Below are positions 1 to 11,262 of a DNA stretch of 64,000 bases, piece after piece (position 1 is the stretch's first letter; the number at the start of each line of letters is the position of its first letter). The stretch is taken from positions 1,302,001-1,366,000 of the forward strand of contig NC_052476.1 of NCBI RefSeq assembly GCF_009730915.1. The letters run 5' to 3'. The DNA is from Dioscorea cayenensis subsp. rotundata. Lineage: Eukaryota > Streptophyta > Magnoliopsida > Dioscoreales > Dioscoreaceae. The position numbers and the translations under genes are program-made. Under the pieces are notes generated by a model that saw only the letters and a program-made list of their open reading frames with translations, was not told the DNA's origin and did not search any database.

Positions 1-780
1 CCCCCGGGCCCACGTTTTCCGTCGGGAAGTGGGAACTCCTTTTCTGTGTCCTTTTCCGGATACTCGCGTACGTTTACAATGGACACGTGGCGGACAGGGA
101 ACAAGATCGGACGGTTGTGCCGCCAGTTTCCGTCCGAACGGTGGGACCCACAAAGCATGTGGTTGACTCGTGAGGTGACACGTCAGCCCTAAGACAGCTG
201 TGGCGATCGCTTGCCACGAGGCGATGGTCCACCGTCGAACGGCTGGTGATGTGACGCGTGGCAAATATGGCTGTTAATGTGCTGGCACGTGTGGTGAGGC
301 ACGTGCTAGTGACAGCTAAGATTGGTGGGGTGTGGTGGGCCCCCCACCTTCCTTTCTCCTCGGTCTCATCCGGTCGGAGATGCGGATAAGTCTAAGGGCA
401 AAACCGGAATTTGAAAATATTCTTATACCAGTTAATTTTTGCAAACATACCCTCCACACTTTCAAATTTTAGTAATCAGTCCTTTCATTTTTTTCATTCG
501 AGGGACCAAATGAAAATTTTCTTATTTAAATAAATAAATAAACAAGAGCAGTGCTCGAGCTTATCCACTCACTCAAATAATAATAAATAAATAATAATAA
601 ATTGAAATTGAAAAGAAAGGAACAAGGGAAAAGGGTTAAATTTTGAAACATTAAAACATTTTTAATTCCAATTATTAATAATGAAATAAATATCCCACCC
701 AAAAAAAAAAGGGGGAAAAAAAAAATACCATTTTTAACACCATTGAGTGCTTTTTTAGCTCATTCGATTGCATAAAACCG
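1..780 (+). promoter_or_regulatory. Upstream/promoter region of the TPS gene, three G-boxes
   Basis: The first 350 bases are GC-rich and the rest is AT-rich. Three perfect CACGTG G-boxes lie at 84-89 (followed by GC, so ABRE/G-box-like), 286-291 and 300-305. A further ACGT element, TGACACGTCA, lies at 176-185. CACGTG is the known core site for plant bZIP and bHLH/PIF factors. That it controls the downstream gene is inference from position. The transcription start is not certain; the pyrimidine-rich leader seems to begin near 800. Confidence 0.5.
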
Positions 781-799
781 CAGCAGCAACGTTGCTGGA

Positions 800-1255
800 T
801 TGTTGTTAGTCTCTTTCTTCATCTTTTTCATTTCCTAATCAATCTCTTTCTTGAATCCCTAAAACCCTAATCTCAAAATCCCATTCAAATTTCAACCCAA
901 AAGTTTTGGTTTTTGATTGTGTTCTTGGGTTTCCTCTGAAAAAAATCTCATCTTTTTTGCTCCTCATCTCTGATTTCCACTCCTCAAATCAAAAAATCAA
1001 TCATCAAACATCAATCAATCCATTTTTGTTTTCATTTTTTCTTGAATCTCTAATCTCATTCACATTTCCATCAATTTTTCTCTGGATTTTTCAATCGAAA
1101 GTTTTGATTTTTGATCATGATCTTGGTTTTCCATCAATCTTTTTCTTTCATCTTTAATCTCATTCACGTTTCCAGTTTAGAAATCCTACAAATTTGAAGC
1201 TTTTCTTTGTTTTCCAAGATATCATCCCCAAATCCAAGCAAAAAAACCCTAGAAA
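800..1255 (+). promoter_or_regulatory. Pyrimidine-rich 5' leader of TPS with telo-box and one uORF
   Basis: This C/T-rich stretch precedes the TPS start. It contains a telo-box AAACCCTAA at 862-870, common near plant transcription starts. The only upstream ATG I find opens at 1117 and gives a 26-codon uORF ending at a TGA at 1195-1197, 58 bases before the main ATG. Whether the leader is spliced cannot be seen. Confidence 0.45.
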
Positions 1256-4000
1256 ATGGTATCAAAATCATACCCAAACCTTCTAGAGCTGGTCTCCGGC
1301 GATCCACCATCCTTCGGCCACCTCAATGGCCGGATCCCACGCGTCATCACCGCCTCCGGCCTCATCCCCGACCTCTCCGACACCGACTCCGACACCTCCT
1401 CTTCCTGCTCCGACTCCTCCGGCCACTCCCGCACTATCATCGTCGCCAACCACCTCCCCTGTCCGCGCTCACCGTCGCTCCTCCGGCTGGTCCTTCATCT
1501 CCGACGACAACTCCCTTCTCCTCCAACTCAAATCCGCCATCAATCCCCACTCCGACATGGACTTCATCTACATCGGCTGTCTCCGCGGTGACGAGATTCC
1601 CATCTCCGATCAAGACGAGGTCTCTCAAACCCTAATCGAAAACTTCAAGTGCGTCCCCGTCTTCCTCCCTTCCGATCTCCTCTCTCGCTTCTACCTCGGC
1701 TTTTGCAAGCAACACCTCTGGCCTCTCTTCCACTACATGCTTCCTCTCTCCCCTGAACTCGGCGGCCGCTTCGATCGATCTCTCTGGCAAGCCTACGTCT
1801 CCGTCAACAAGCTCTTCGCCGACAAAATCCTCGAGGTCATCAGCCCCGACGATGACTTCGTCTGGGTTCACGATTACCATCTCATGGTCCTTCCCACCTT
1901 CTTGCGCAAGAGATTCAATCGGGTAAAGCTCGGCTTTTTCCTTCACAGTCCTTTCCCTTCGTCGGAGATCTACAAGACTCTTCCCGTCCGTGAAGAGCTC
2001 CTCCGTTCACTGCTGAATTCCGACCTCATCGGCTTCCATACCTTTGATTATGCTCGCCATTTCTTATCCTGTTGTAGTAGAATGCTTGGATTGAGCTATG
2101 AATCAAGAAGAGGGTACATTGGTTTGGAGTACTACGGCCGGACTGTGAGTATCAAGATTTTGCCTGTTGGGATTCATTTGGGGAAGCTCAAGGCTGTGTT
2201 GAGCTTGCCGGAGACGGAGAAGATGGTGGCGGAGCTCGCCGACAAGTTTAAAGATCGGATAATGCTGCTTGGTGTGGATGATATGGATATCTTCAAAGGG
2301 ATTAGTTTGAAGCTTCTTGCAATGGAACAGTTGTTGTTGCAGCATCCGGAGTGGCGTGGGAAGGTTGTTCTTGTGCAGATTGCGAACCCGGCGAGAGGGA
2401 AGGGAAAGGATGTCAAGGATGTGCAAGCCGAGAGCTTTGCGATGGTTAAACGGATAAATGAAGCTTTCGGTCAACCGGGATATGATCCTGTTGTGCTTAT
2501 TGAACGACAGCTTCAGTTTTATGAGCGAATTGCGCATTATGTTGTGGCGGAGTGTTGTCTGGTGACCGCGGTGAGAGATGGGATGAATTTGATACCTTAT
2601 GAGTATGTTGTGTCGAGGCAAGGGAATGAGAGGTTGGATGAGGTGTTGGGATTGTCAAGAGAGGCTCCGAAGAAGAGTATGCTTGTGGTTTCGGAGTTCA
2701 TCGGGTGTTCGCCGTCTTTGAGTGGTGCTATTCGGGTGAATCCTTGGAATGTCGATGCGGTGGCTGATGCTATGGCCTTGGCATTGGAGCTGCCTGAGTC
2801 GGAGAAGCAGTTGCGGCATGAGAAGCATTATCGGTATGTTAGCACTCATGATGTCGGGTATTGGGCGAATAGCTTCTTGCAGGATTTGGAGAGGACTTGT
2901 AAGGATCATATTAGGAGGAGGTGTTGGGGGATTGGTTTCGGGCTTGGCTTTAGAGTGGTGGCTCTTGATCCAAACTTTAGGAAGCTTTCGATGGAGCACA
3001 TTGTTTCTGCTTATAAGAGAACAACAACCCGTGCTATTTTACTGGATTACGATGGTACTTTGATGCCGCAAGCATCGATTGATAAGAGCCCCAGTGCGAA
3101 GACAATTGAAACCTTGAATAGTTTGTGCCGGGATAAGAACAATATGGTGTTCATCGTCAGTGCTCGAAGCAAAAAGACTCTGAGTGAGTGGTTTTCACCT
3201 TGTGGAAATCTTGGCATCGCAGCGGAACATGGCTACTTTTTGAGGTAAAGACTGATACTACATCAGACCAATATCAGGTTTTGTGTATGTGTAATTGATG
3301 ATCTGTGTTATCAGGTTGAATGGAGATGCAGAATGGGAGACGTGTGCTCCTGTTGCTGATTGCACTTGGAAACAAATCGCCGAGCCTGTAATGAAATTAT
3401 ACACCGAAACAACTGATGGTTCTACCATTGAAGACAAAGAAACAGCACTTGCCTGGTGTTATGAAGATGCCGATCCAGATTTTGGGTCTTGTCAAGCTAA
3501 AGAAATTCTTGATCATCTGGAGAGTGTTCTTGCCAATGAACCGGTCACTGTAAAAAGCGGCACAAACAATGTGGAAGTTAAACCACAGGTTTAGAGAACA
3601 AAACTGTCTTTCTCCCTCAGCATTCAGCATCTGGTGCTGATGTATGAATTATAATCAATTTGCTTAATGAATGCAGGGAGTGAGCAAGGGTCTTGTTGCA
3701 CAGCGTCTGCTTTCCATTATGCGGCAGAGGGGATTAGTACCCGATTTTGTTCTCTGTATCGGGGACGATAGGTCTGATGAAGACATGTTTGAAGTGATCA
3801 CCACTGCAATGGCGGGCTTTTCATGTACTCCGTCAGCCGAAGTTTTTGCTTGCACGGTGGGCAGGAAACCCAGCAAGGCAAAGTATTATCTGGATGATAC
3901 TGCAGAAATCGTTCGGTTGATGCAGGGCTTGGCTTCTGTTTCCGAACAAATGCCCAGCAATTTGCCAGGTATCATACAAGGTGTGATACTTAACGCTTGA
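1256..4000 (+). CDS. Class II trehalose-6-phosphate synthase-like protein (one frameshift)
   Basis: The gene has three exons: 1256-3244, 3315-3588 and 3677-4000, with GT-AG introns of 70 and 88 bases. It encodes about 861 aa, normal for plant class II TPS (TPS5-11 type). The N-terminus (MVSKSYPNLLEL) is the family hallmark. A GT20 domain covers about residues 60-545 (VWVHDYHL, GFFLHSPFPSSEIY). A TPP/HAD domain follows with LLDYDGTLMP and ends with GDDRSDEDMF. Class II members are generally regarded as regulatory, with little or no synthase activity, and act in sugar and SnRK1 signalling in the cytosol. The frame breaks near 1454-1462: residues up to IIVANHLP read in one frame, and RAHRRSSGWSF onward in the next, one extra base (T1460 is the simplest). 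Removing it restores one frame across all exons. I cannot tell an assembly error from a true mutation. Confidence 0.93.
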
Positions 4001-5472
4001 TTTATTGCTTCCATCTTGTATGACGATGTTGTCAGGATGTATATAAGTTAGCCTTTCTGCAGATAGTTGCCTTGTTGGCTGTGCATGTTTGTGTTGTTTA
4101 ATTTCTCTTCTACCCATATGTGTATATAGTTATCATGTCTTGGCTAACTGGGGAACCTATAGATCAGTGCCTTCACAGGTTTATGCCTAACCATAATAGT
4201 ATCATGGTTTGTTTGATTACATGATGAATGCTTATCAGGATAGCATGTTTTGAATCCAAGCCCTATCGTTTTCATCTAGCATGAGATGTGATTTGAATAT
4301 TTGGGGTTTTATGCAACAGCTCTAAGAGTGAACAATGTGTTTTCCTGATGTTATGTCTCGATGATGTTTTGTCGTAACTTAAACTACAAACAGTTTGTTC
4401 TGATCATTGGTTACTTGATTATGGTTTTGTCGCGCTGTGCAAATTTAATACAAGCCTATGTTGGCTTAGTTATCTTCAGAGTAATCATGAATTTCTGATA
4501 TTGAAAATGCTATAAATTAATGCAGAGAATGCAAACAAGACATATTGCTAAATTTACATACTGATATAACAGGGAGCAATCTATCTATAATTAATCAATC
4601 AGTAAAAATTTGGAAATGGAAAATGCTGAGATACTTCAGGGTGTTAGACATGATGCAGCCATGCAATAGCATACCAATATACATCTATACTCACAAATAA
4701 GTACATCCTTAAAAAATATTATGTGTTTTCCAAATGTTATGTCTTGAGTTTTGTCGTATCACAAATTACAACAAACAGTTTGTTCTGATCATGGTTTACA
4801 TAATTTTGGTTTTGTGGCTCCATGCAAATTTAATATAAGCCTATGCTGGTTTAGTTATCTTCAGATTAAGTCATGAATTTCTGATATTGAAAATGCCATA
4901 AATTACTGCAGAGAATGTAAACAAGACATCTTGCTAAATTTACATACTGATATTACAGGGAACAATCTATCCATAATCAATCAATAAGTAGATATTCTGA
5001 AATTGAAAATGCTATCGGATATTTCAGAGTGCTGGATAAGATGCAGCAATGCAATTACTAGCTACATCTATGCTCACTAAATAAGTGCATCCTTCAAAAA
5101 AAAAAATTTATGATACTGAAAATGCTGTAAATTAGTTCAGAGAATGCAAAACATAGCAGCGGCACATCACAGACAAACTGATATGAGATGTAGCAATCTA
5201 TGTTTACTACACAAGTGCATGCTTTCAGGCGTGTAAAAAGAATTTGTGAAATTGAAGATGTTATAATTTACTTGAAAGGCCTGCAAGACAAGATGCGGCA
5301 ATGCACTTGAGTGCCGATATAACAGGGAACAATCTATGTAATCAATAAATAAGTGCATGCTTGCTTTCAGATGGTCAAAAAGTAAGGAAATTCTGATATT
5401 GATAATGTCAACAAATTACTTCAAAGATTCCAAAAGAGGCAATAGTACACTTACTGATTGTTTGATGAATGA
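4001..5472. repeat. Convergent intergenic region with diverged tandem repeats
   Basis: This lies between the 3' ends of TPS (+) and TBL (-). From about 4330 to 5460 a block of about 370 bases recurs in diverged copies. Shared words are 'acaaacagtttgttctgatc' (near 4390 and 4780), 'gctaaatttacatactgat' (near 4549 and 4934) and 'acagggaacaatctat' with 'aataagtgcatgc' (repeatedly from 4950 to 5360). Copy one is about 4330-4700, copy two about 4725-5090, and partial copies follow to 5460. No coding potential was seen. Confidence 0.65.
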
Positions 5473-5695
5473 TCAAGGTGAATCTTTGACCAGTATGTGG
5501 TAGAAATTTACAATTGTATCTGCAGTGGCTAACAGTAACAATGTTCTTTCAATTGGAAAAGTTAGCAGAACAAAATTTTCCAATCCTATAATAAACCCTT
5601 TCATTTCACTCGGCATGATTAACTCTTGAGAAGGAAGTCGGCTTTCCGTAAGAAACTCATGAAATGAACAATGTGTATCTCTATCTAAATGATGT

Positions 5696-7581
5696 CTACA
5701 GTTGTGCAGAAAGAATCTCATTCCAGGTATCAGGAATACCTGGAAGGCACCAATGTAGGCAGTCTTGTACACCTGCATTGGCCTTGCTACCATACTTCGA
5801 TATATGCCCTTCATTTCGAAGTTCCGATAAAGCTGTAATGTCCAAAAGTTTAACCTTGGTGCCCTTAACAGCACCTTCTGCACCAGGATCAGATGAACCA
5901 TCCCGTAAAACCTCACTGCCAGCAGTTAATGGAGTTGTATTGTCACAGCTGCCACCAGTATTCCATTCTCCATTCACAAAGTGCCTGGGTGATATTGATC
6001 TGAAGAAGGCTTTCAAATGTGGGTATTGCAGTATCTGTGAATCCAGCCATTTTACCACGCTGTAGATAGTCAAATTTTTTGCATTCATCATCATTGCAAG
6101 CTTTCTATCTTTAACTGGTTTTCCGCTGGCATACATCACCCACCGGTTTGCATTGAACTTGCCTCTATTCCAATGGTGACCAGTGTTGAGAACTACAACA
6201 TCGAGCTTATGAAGATAATGCTTTAAAAAGGGAACAGGACGATCAAGATGCATGGCGTAATTGGTTGCCGGATCAGTTAGATTCAGAGGTTCCAGCTCAC
6301 AGAGACTTGCAGACCAATAATATAAGATTGTGGTGTTGGTGCTAGGGAATCGATAAGCCCAGCCAGCCGGTCGTTTAGCACCTGGCTCTTGAACAAGACC
6401 ATATTCTGATCCAATGTCTTCTACTTCAGAGTTTTCTTTGCCACCAGTGACCATGCACATCAACGATTGGAACTGCTGTCTTCCCAACGAGTCCCCCACA
6501 AGAGCGATGGTTTTGCCCTGCATCCTGAAAGCCAGCAAAGCCATTAGCATTCCACAATTAAAATATATTTTTTTCTCAAATATAATGTAGCCAAAGGAGA
6601 GTTCAAGTTTAGAGCATATACATGCCTTTTTAAAAACTCAGAACCTTTAAACTCTGGCATATCGCAATCTTTTGGTTGCCAGCGAAAACTCTCATATGAG
6701 AAATCTTTCCGCTGCATCAATCTGCAAGCCCACATGCTTGAAAGCCACTGTTTGCATTGAAAACCTGAGTACAACGGTCTCTTCTTGTCCGCAAGCCATT
6801 TTCCTTTTGCATAATTGCACCCTGGAGCAAGAATATTGGGTAATTATAGAATATAAGCAGATTACACAGAAGTTAAAAATAATTCTCACAATTGTTGATA
6901 GCAAAAGCAACCACACTAAATCAAGAGCGTAGTACCCAAAAAAGATGGTTAAACGGATTAAAAATCAAAAGTGAATTCCAACCAGAGCAATTTTATAGCA
7001 CAAAACGCAAGCATCATTGCAAAACTGTGCTTAAAGCAAACTTCAGCTGAAATCCTTATGAACACAGAAGAGAAGAGCACTAAATTAAAACAAGGAACAA
7101 TAACCAGCTTAGAAAGAAGAGCTACCTGTTTCCTGCGCAGGCGATTTTGTCAAATCCTTATCATCTTGTCTTGGTTCCAATAAACTTGTCGGCAATCCTG
7201 AGGAATTCACTGAATGAACATCAAGAACATGACCTGCTTCAGCAACAGGCTGGTGTTCAAGTGTGTTTACAGTTGACTGGTGTCCATTTGGAGATAGCTG
7301 TTTGTATTCTTTCAAGTGGGTATCAGGAGTAAGCTCGACAGTTTCTATGGCCATGACATAAATCGGAGGTTAGAAATAAAGGAGCAACGGACATATTCTG
7401 ATAACCAAACACTGATGAACGAGGGAATCAGACCTGTAGAAATGACATCCAAAGTCTCAGGTGGGATGAGAGAAGAAATGAGAGGTGTCTTCTCCCATAG
7501 CAACAAAATAAGTGCCACTGACACAAGAGCGATAATTGTGACAGAAATCTTAATGCCCTTATGTGAGTTCCCACTCTTCAT
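5696..7581 (-). CDS. TRICHOME BIREFRINGENCE-LIKE protein (TBL14/16 type)
   Basis: There are four exons on the minus strand: 7581-7434, 7344-7126, 6821-6626 and 6524-5696, total 1392 nt, 463 aa, all phases closing. TBL proteins are Golgi O-acetyltransferases that acetylate cell-wall polysaccharides. Residues 12-29 form a single hydrophobic signal-anchor. A variable stem runs to about 120. The PMR5N domain starts at GCNYAKGKW (about 122). The catalytic GDS sits at residues 198-200 ([12 protein letters not shown]), and the C-terminal DxxH is DCLH at 442-445. I start at the ATG at 7581; the GTG just upstream is not a plausible plant start. Intron 3 has a GC donor (AAAAAG|GCATGT), needed to keep the frame. 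The specific substrate cannot be deduced. Confidence 0.92.
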
Positions 7582-9005
7582 CACTTAAGATGTCCACAGT
7601 CTATGTTTCTCCTTCTTTTAAGTTAAGAGGCAATCAAATAAACTTTCACACGTAAGCACATCCTCTCTGTGAAAAAACAATTGATTATCGAAAAATATAC
7701 AAAGAAATAACAACTATGTGAAAGAAAAATATCAAGTATAAGCCAATTCTGCACAACAGAGTTCTCACACATTATAAGCACAAAAGCTATTTACCATAGA
7801 CAAGTTGTGTGGAGTAGACAAGTAGGTAGGTTGGTACTGATGTGCCGGGACATGCCATTGATCTCTAATAACAAAACCTTTGTTGGTATCAATTCTTGGC
7901 AGAAACACAATGCAAATGACTGCTATTATGAGAAAATTGAAGCATTAACTAGCATTCTCTAATCTTTATGGGAACCATAATATATTAAGGAGAATTAACT
8001 AATAGAAACATGAACAGCAAAACAAGGTAAGAAATCCTCGTGTGAAGCCACAACTACAAACATCAAAACTTCACCCAAAAATTTCAACTACAGATTTATG
8101 GATTCTTAATCTACCAAACTTATCTGTTATGTGTTTGGAGAAGGACTAAGAGTGGATTAAGATTAAGGTCCAAATTGACTTATTGTCCTCCCTTATTCAT
8201 TTACGATGCAAGAAGTATCACCTTATACTGAAATAAATTTTATTAATCCACACAAGAGGGATAAAGCAAGTAAGAATAATAAATCCAAGGTTTGGCTCTG
8301 ATTCCTGAATTAAATGCCTTATTTTTCTCTGATTATCCATCCAAATACATCCATCAAATTTTAAAATTATAAATGTTCATTGATTCAACTCATTCTTTAT
8401 TCCTTATTTTGGACAAACATACATAAACAGCAAGTAAAACTCAAAAATAAATGACAAGATATCACCTTTTGAAAACAAAACGTAGAACAAATAAACACCA
8501 CCAAAACAGAACAATCACGAAAAGAAAATACCACAGAGTTGAAGCATGGTGATTAAATTCATCTAACTCCGAAAAAAAGCGAAAATTTTTCAACATTCAC
8601 ATTTATATCACACAAATTAAAGATGGAATCCATGAACAAAACCATCAAAACATGTTCGGAAGCCAAATGGCATCAATCCGCTCAAATCAAACATAAAAAT
8701 TTCCATCGAAAACCAATTGAAAGACCAAAAAGAGCTCAAATCCTTCAGAGATTCATGGAGGAGAGATCTTATCAAAAGAAGAAAAAAAATTTATGCATCA
8801 AATACGAACCAAACCAACAGATCAATCAATCCACAGAACCAAATCCCTCGCAGAAACAAAAAAATTGAAATGAGAACAATTTGAATCACCTTCAGCAGTG
8901 ATCCGAGCTTCAGATTCCTCTTCCTACGAACTGAATTCACAGCTCCGAAAACCAAAGAGCGAGAACGAGAGAGAGAGAGAGAGAGAGAGAGGGGTCCGAA
9001 TTCCA
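7582..9005 (-). promoter_or_regulatory. TBL 5' leader, probable leader intron and CT tract
   Basis: No ORF of interest is seen. On the minus strand a possible leader exon lies around 8890-9000, including a (CT)n tract (plus strand GA, about 8967-8991). A GTGATT donor near 8890 and a TTTTTTCACAG acceptor near 7675 would define a leader intron of about 1.2 kb. This is inferred from signals only. Confidence 0.35.
8967..8991. repeat. (GA)n microsatellite
   Basis: An uninterrupted GA run of about 12 units lies at the probable TBL transcription start. It reads CT in the gene's sense direction. Confidence 0.9.
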
Positions 9006-10434
9006 CACGGAGAGACTTGGTAAATGGGTCGTAGATGGGAAGCGGATCGGGTTGGATGAATCTCCCGGATCCGGATCCGAATCCCGATCCGGTACCAGAC
9101 CCGTTATGGTTGGAGAACTACTCTGCCTGCCTGTCACGTAATGAGTCTGTTTGATGTGGAAGATTTCACGAGACAGCACAAAACAACTACTATTGTTATG
9201 TGTTTGATTCAACACAAATGATCGAATCAATACTGCATAATTCCCTAATTTTTTTTATCATAATAGTACACAAATTTTATCGGGATACAGGATAACTTAA
9301 TGATAAATTTATCTTTATTTAAAGTTAAAAATTACAATACTATATTACAAATGTGATAGGATATGATTTATTTATTTATTTGTTTGATTTTTAGGATTAA
9401 GATTATAATGAAAGTTTGTAACTTTGTTGTGGATTGAATGTGTTATAAAATTATGTTGTGTTTGGATTTAGTTAATTTTTTAACTTGTTGCTATGTTGTT
9501 AATCCTTGTAAAATTTGATTAGATTTTCATAAAATATTAATATTATTATTATTATTTATTATAAAACAAATATAGAATTATAAAAAATATTATTGTAATT
9601 GTACTATTTTGTGTTCTCTATTTATACAAATCAAACACTAAACAACAAAAAAAAAAATTGTATTGTCCAATAAAAATAAAACATAGAACAACACAAGCAC
9701 TTGTGTTGTGTTTTAACCACTAGTCTTTGTACTGTATTACTTGTGTTGTTCTCATTAACGAATCAAACATATTTTATAAATGTGTCTACTTCCGAATTAG
9801 ATTGGATCTCATGAATCTTTATCCAAATCTCCAGATCCAGGACCAAACCGTTGTAGTTAGAGAACTACTCCTTTTTATATTATAATTTATAAGTATGTGT
9901 ATTTCTAGATTATGTAGATTTTAAATTATTTGTCCACATAATTAATTTAAGTGTTAATCTTTAAATTTAATCTTACTCATTTATTTAAATATTTTATTCT
10001 CCATTATTATGGTTTTAAATACATAATTTTAGTATATAGAGAAAAAAAAATAGGAAAATTAAAAAAAAAAAATCTAAATTTTTATAAGGATAGATCCACT
10101 CCATTGGATCCGCATCCAATAAGAAAGGATATTATAAGTCAAGAATGTCAGCTGCCATAAAAAATGGGTTTGCCCGTTAAATGATCTGTTAACCCTCCAC
10201 AACGGTTTTGTGTGATTCTTTGGCTGCTTTGAAAAGTTAGTCAGATCCCTGAAAGCATTGATTAAAGGGAGATGATCTTATGGGCCGATTTCGTGATAGT
10301 TTATGATATCTTCAGCCTTGAATTACCTTAATTTAAAAATTTTTAAAATAAAAAATAGTAATTTTTTTAATAAAATTATTAATTTATTCTTATATCATAT
10401 AATAAATAAAAAATAAACTTTTTATAAAACCATG

Positions 10435-10690
10435 ATTAAAAATTAGCAATATTTTACTCAATTTATCTTTTTAATCCCTATCTTTTAATTTATTCACAAT
10501 AGATCCCTATATTGTTAAAAGTTGGACAAATTAAATCCAAATTGAGTAAAACACAGGGAGTAAATAGGGGAACAACCGTGAGGGGCTAGACCTAATTTAC
10601 CCTATTTTGACAATATAGGGACTTAATGAAGACAAATTAAAAGGTAGGGACTAAAGCGGAAAATTATGTAAAATACATGGATTAAAAAAG
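10435..10690. mobile_element. Hairpin MITE-like inverted repeat
   Basis: The two arms, about 10435-10520 and 10603-10690, are imperfect reverse complements. Shared words are 'tccctatattgt', 'cttttaattt', 'tattttac' and a TAATCC / TAGTCC motif. The loop is about 80 bases. There is no ORF. It resembles a foldback MITE, but I could not fix a target-site duplication, so the superfamily is left open. Confidence 0.6.
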
Positions 10691-11099
10691 GTATTTGGTA
10701 GGCTAAGATCTTTCATCATGTAAAATAAAAATAGTATATTATTATATTTTATCTTAATATAAAATGAAAAAATTAAATATAACAAATATAATATAATTAT
10801 TAATAATAAAGGCTTATTATTATATTTTGTATCAATACTTTGCTATAAAAAATCATAAATTGTGTAGTATATTTAATATAATTATTAAAATTAACAATAA
10901 ATTGTAATGAAAACATAATTATATATTAAAAAAAGTAATTATTTGCATAATTATTTTTTGTTATTATTAATAACATTTAATTGTGTATTTTTAATTAATT
11001 AAAATTAATGTTGAACCAAGGTGGGGTAACCTCACAAAGATGTTTATATCCTAGAAATATATCCAACTTAATAATATTTTTAAAATCCAGATTTACAAA

Positions 11100-11262
11100 T
11101 CCCTCCAACCAAACACAAAATTTTATAATCCAGCATTCCAACTACATCAAACCAAACACCAGATTTAACACTCATTGTATTTTTAAATACAATAATTATA
11201 ACTACATTGTAATTTAAAATCCACTGCATTTTCAACTACATCTAACCAAACACTACCTAAAA
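11100..11262. repeat. Possible MITE end with repeated 'accaaacac' words
   Basis: 'aaccaaacac' type words recur at about 11107, 11151 and 11243, ending in 'aaccaaacactacctaaa'. This resembles the reverse complement of typical hAT/PIF MITE ends (GTGTTTGGTT). A partly similar 'ggtatttggtagg' occurs at about 10690. The other boundary is not clear. Confidence 0.3.

Noticed and set aside
906-1157. 83-codon ORF in the TPS leader
   Set aside because: It lacks an ATG (opens at TTG) and lies in low-complexity C/T-rich leader; only the 26-codon ATG uORF at 1117 is retained.
2103-2621. 172-codon minus-strand ORF inside TPS
   Set aside because: Antisense to the conserved GT20 domain; no independent homology.
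9195-9775. Possible hAT MITE with GTTTGATTC ends
   Set aside because: The ends match over only about 9-10 bases and I found no convincing duplication; kept only as a weak note.
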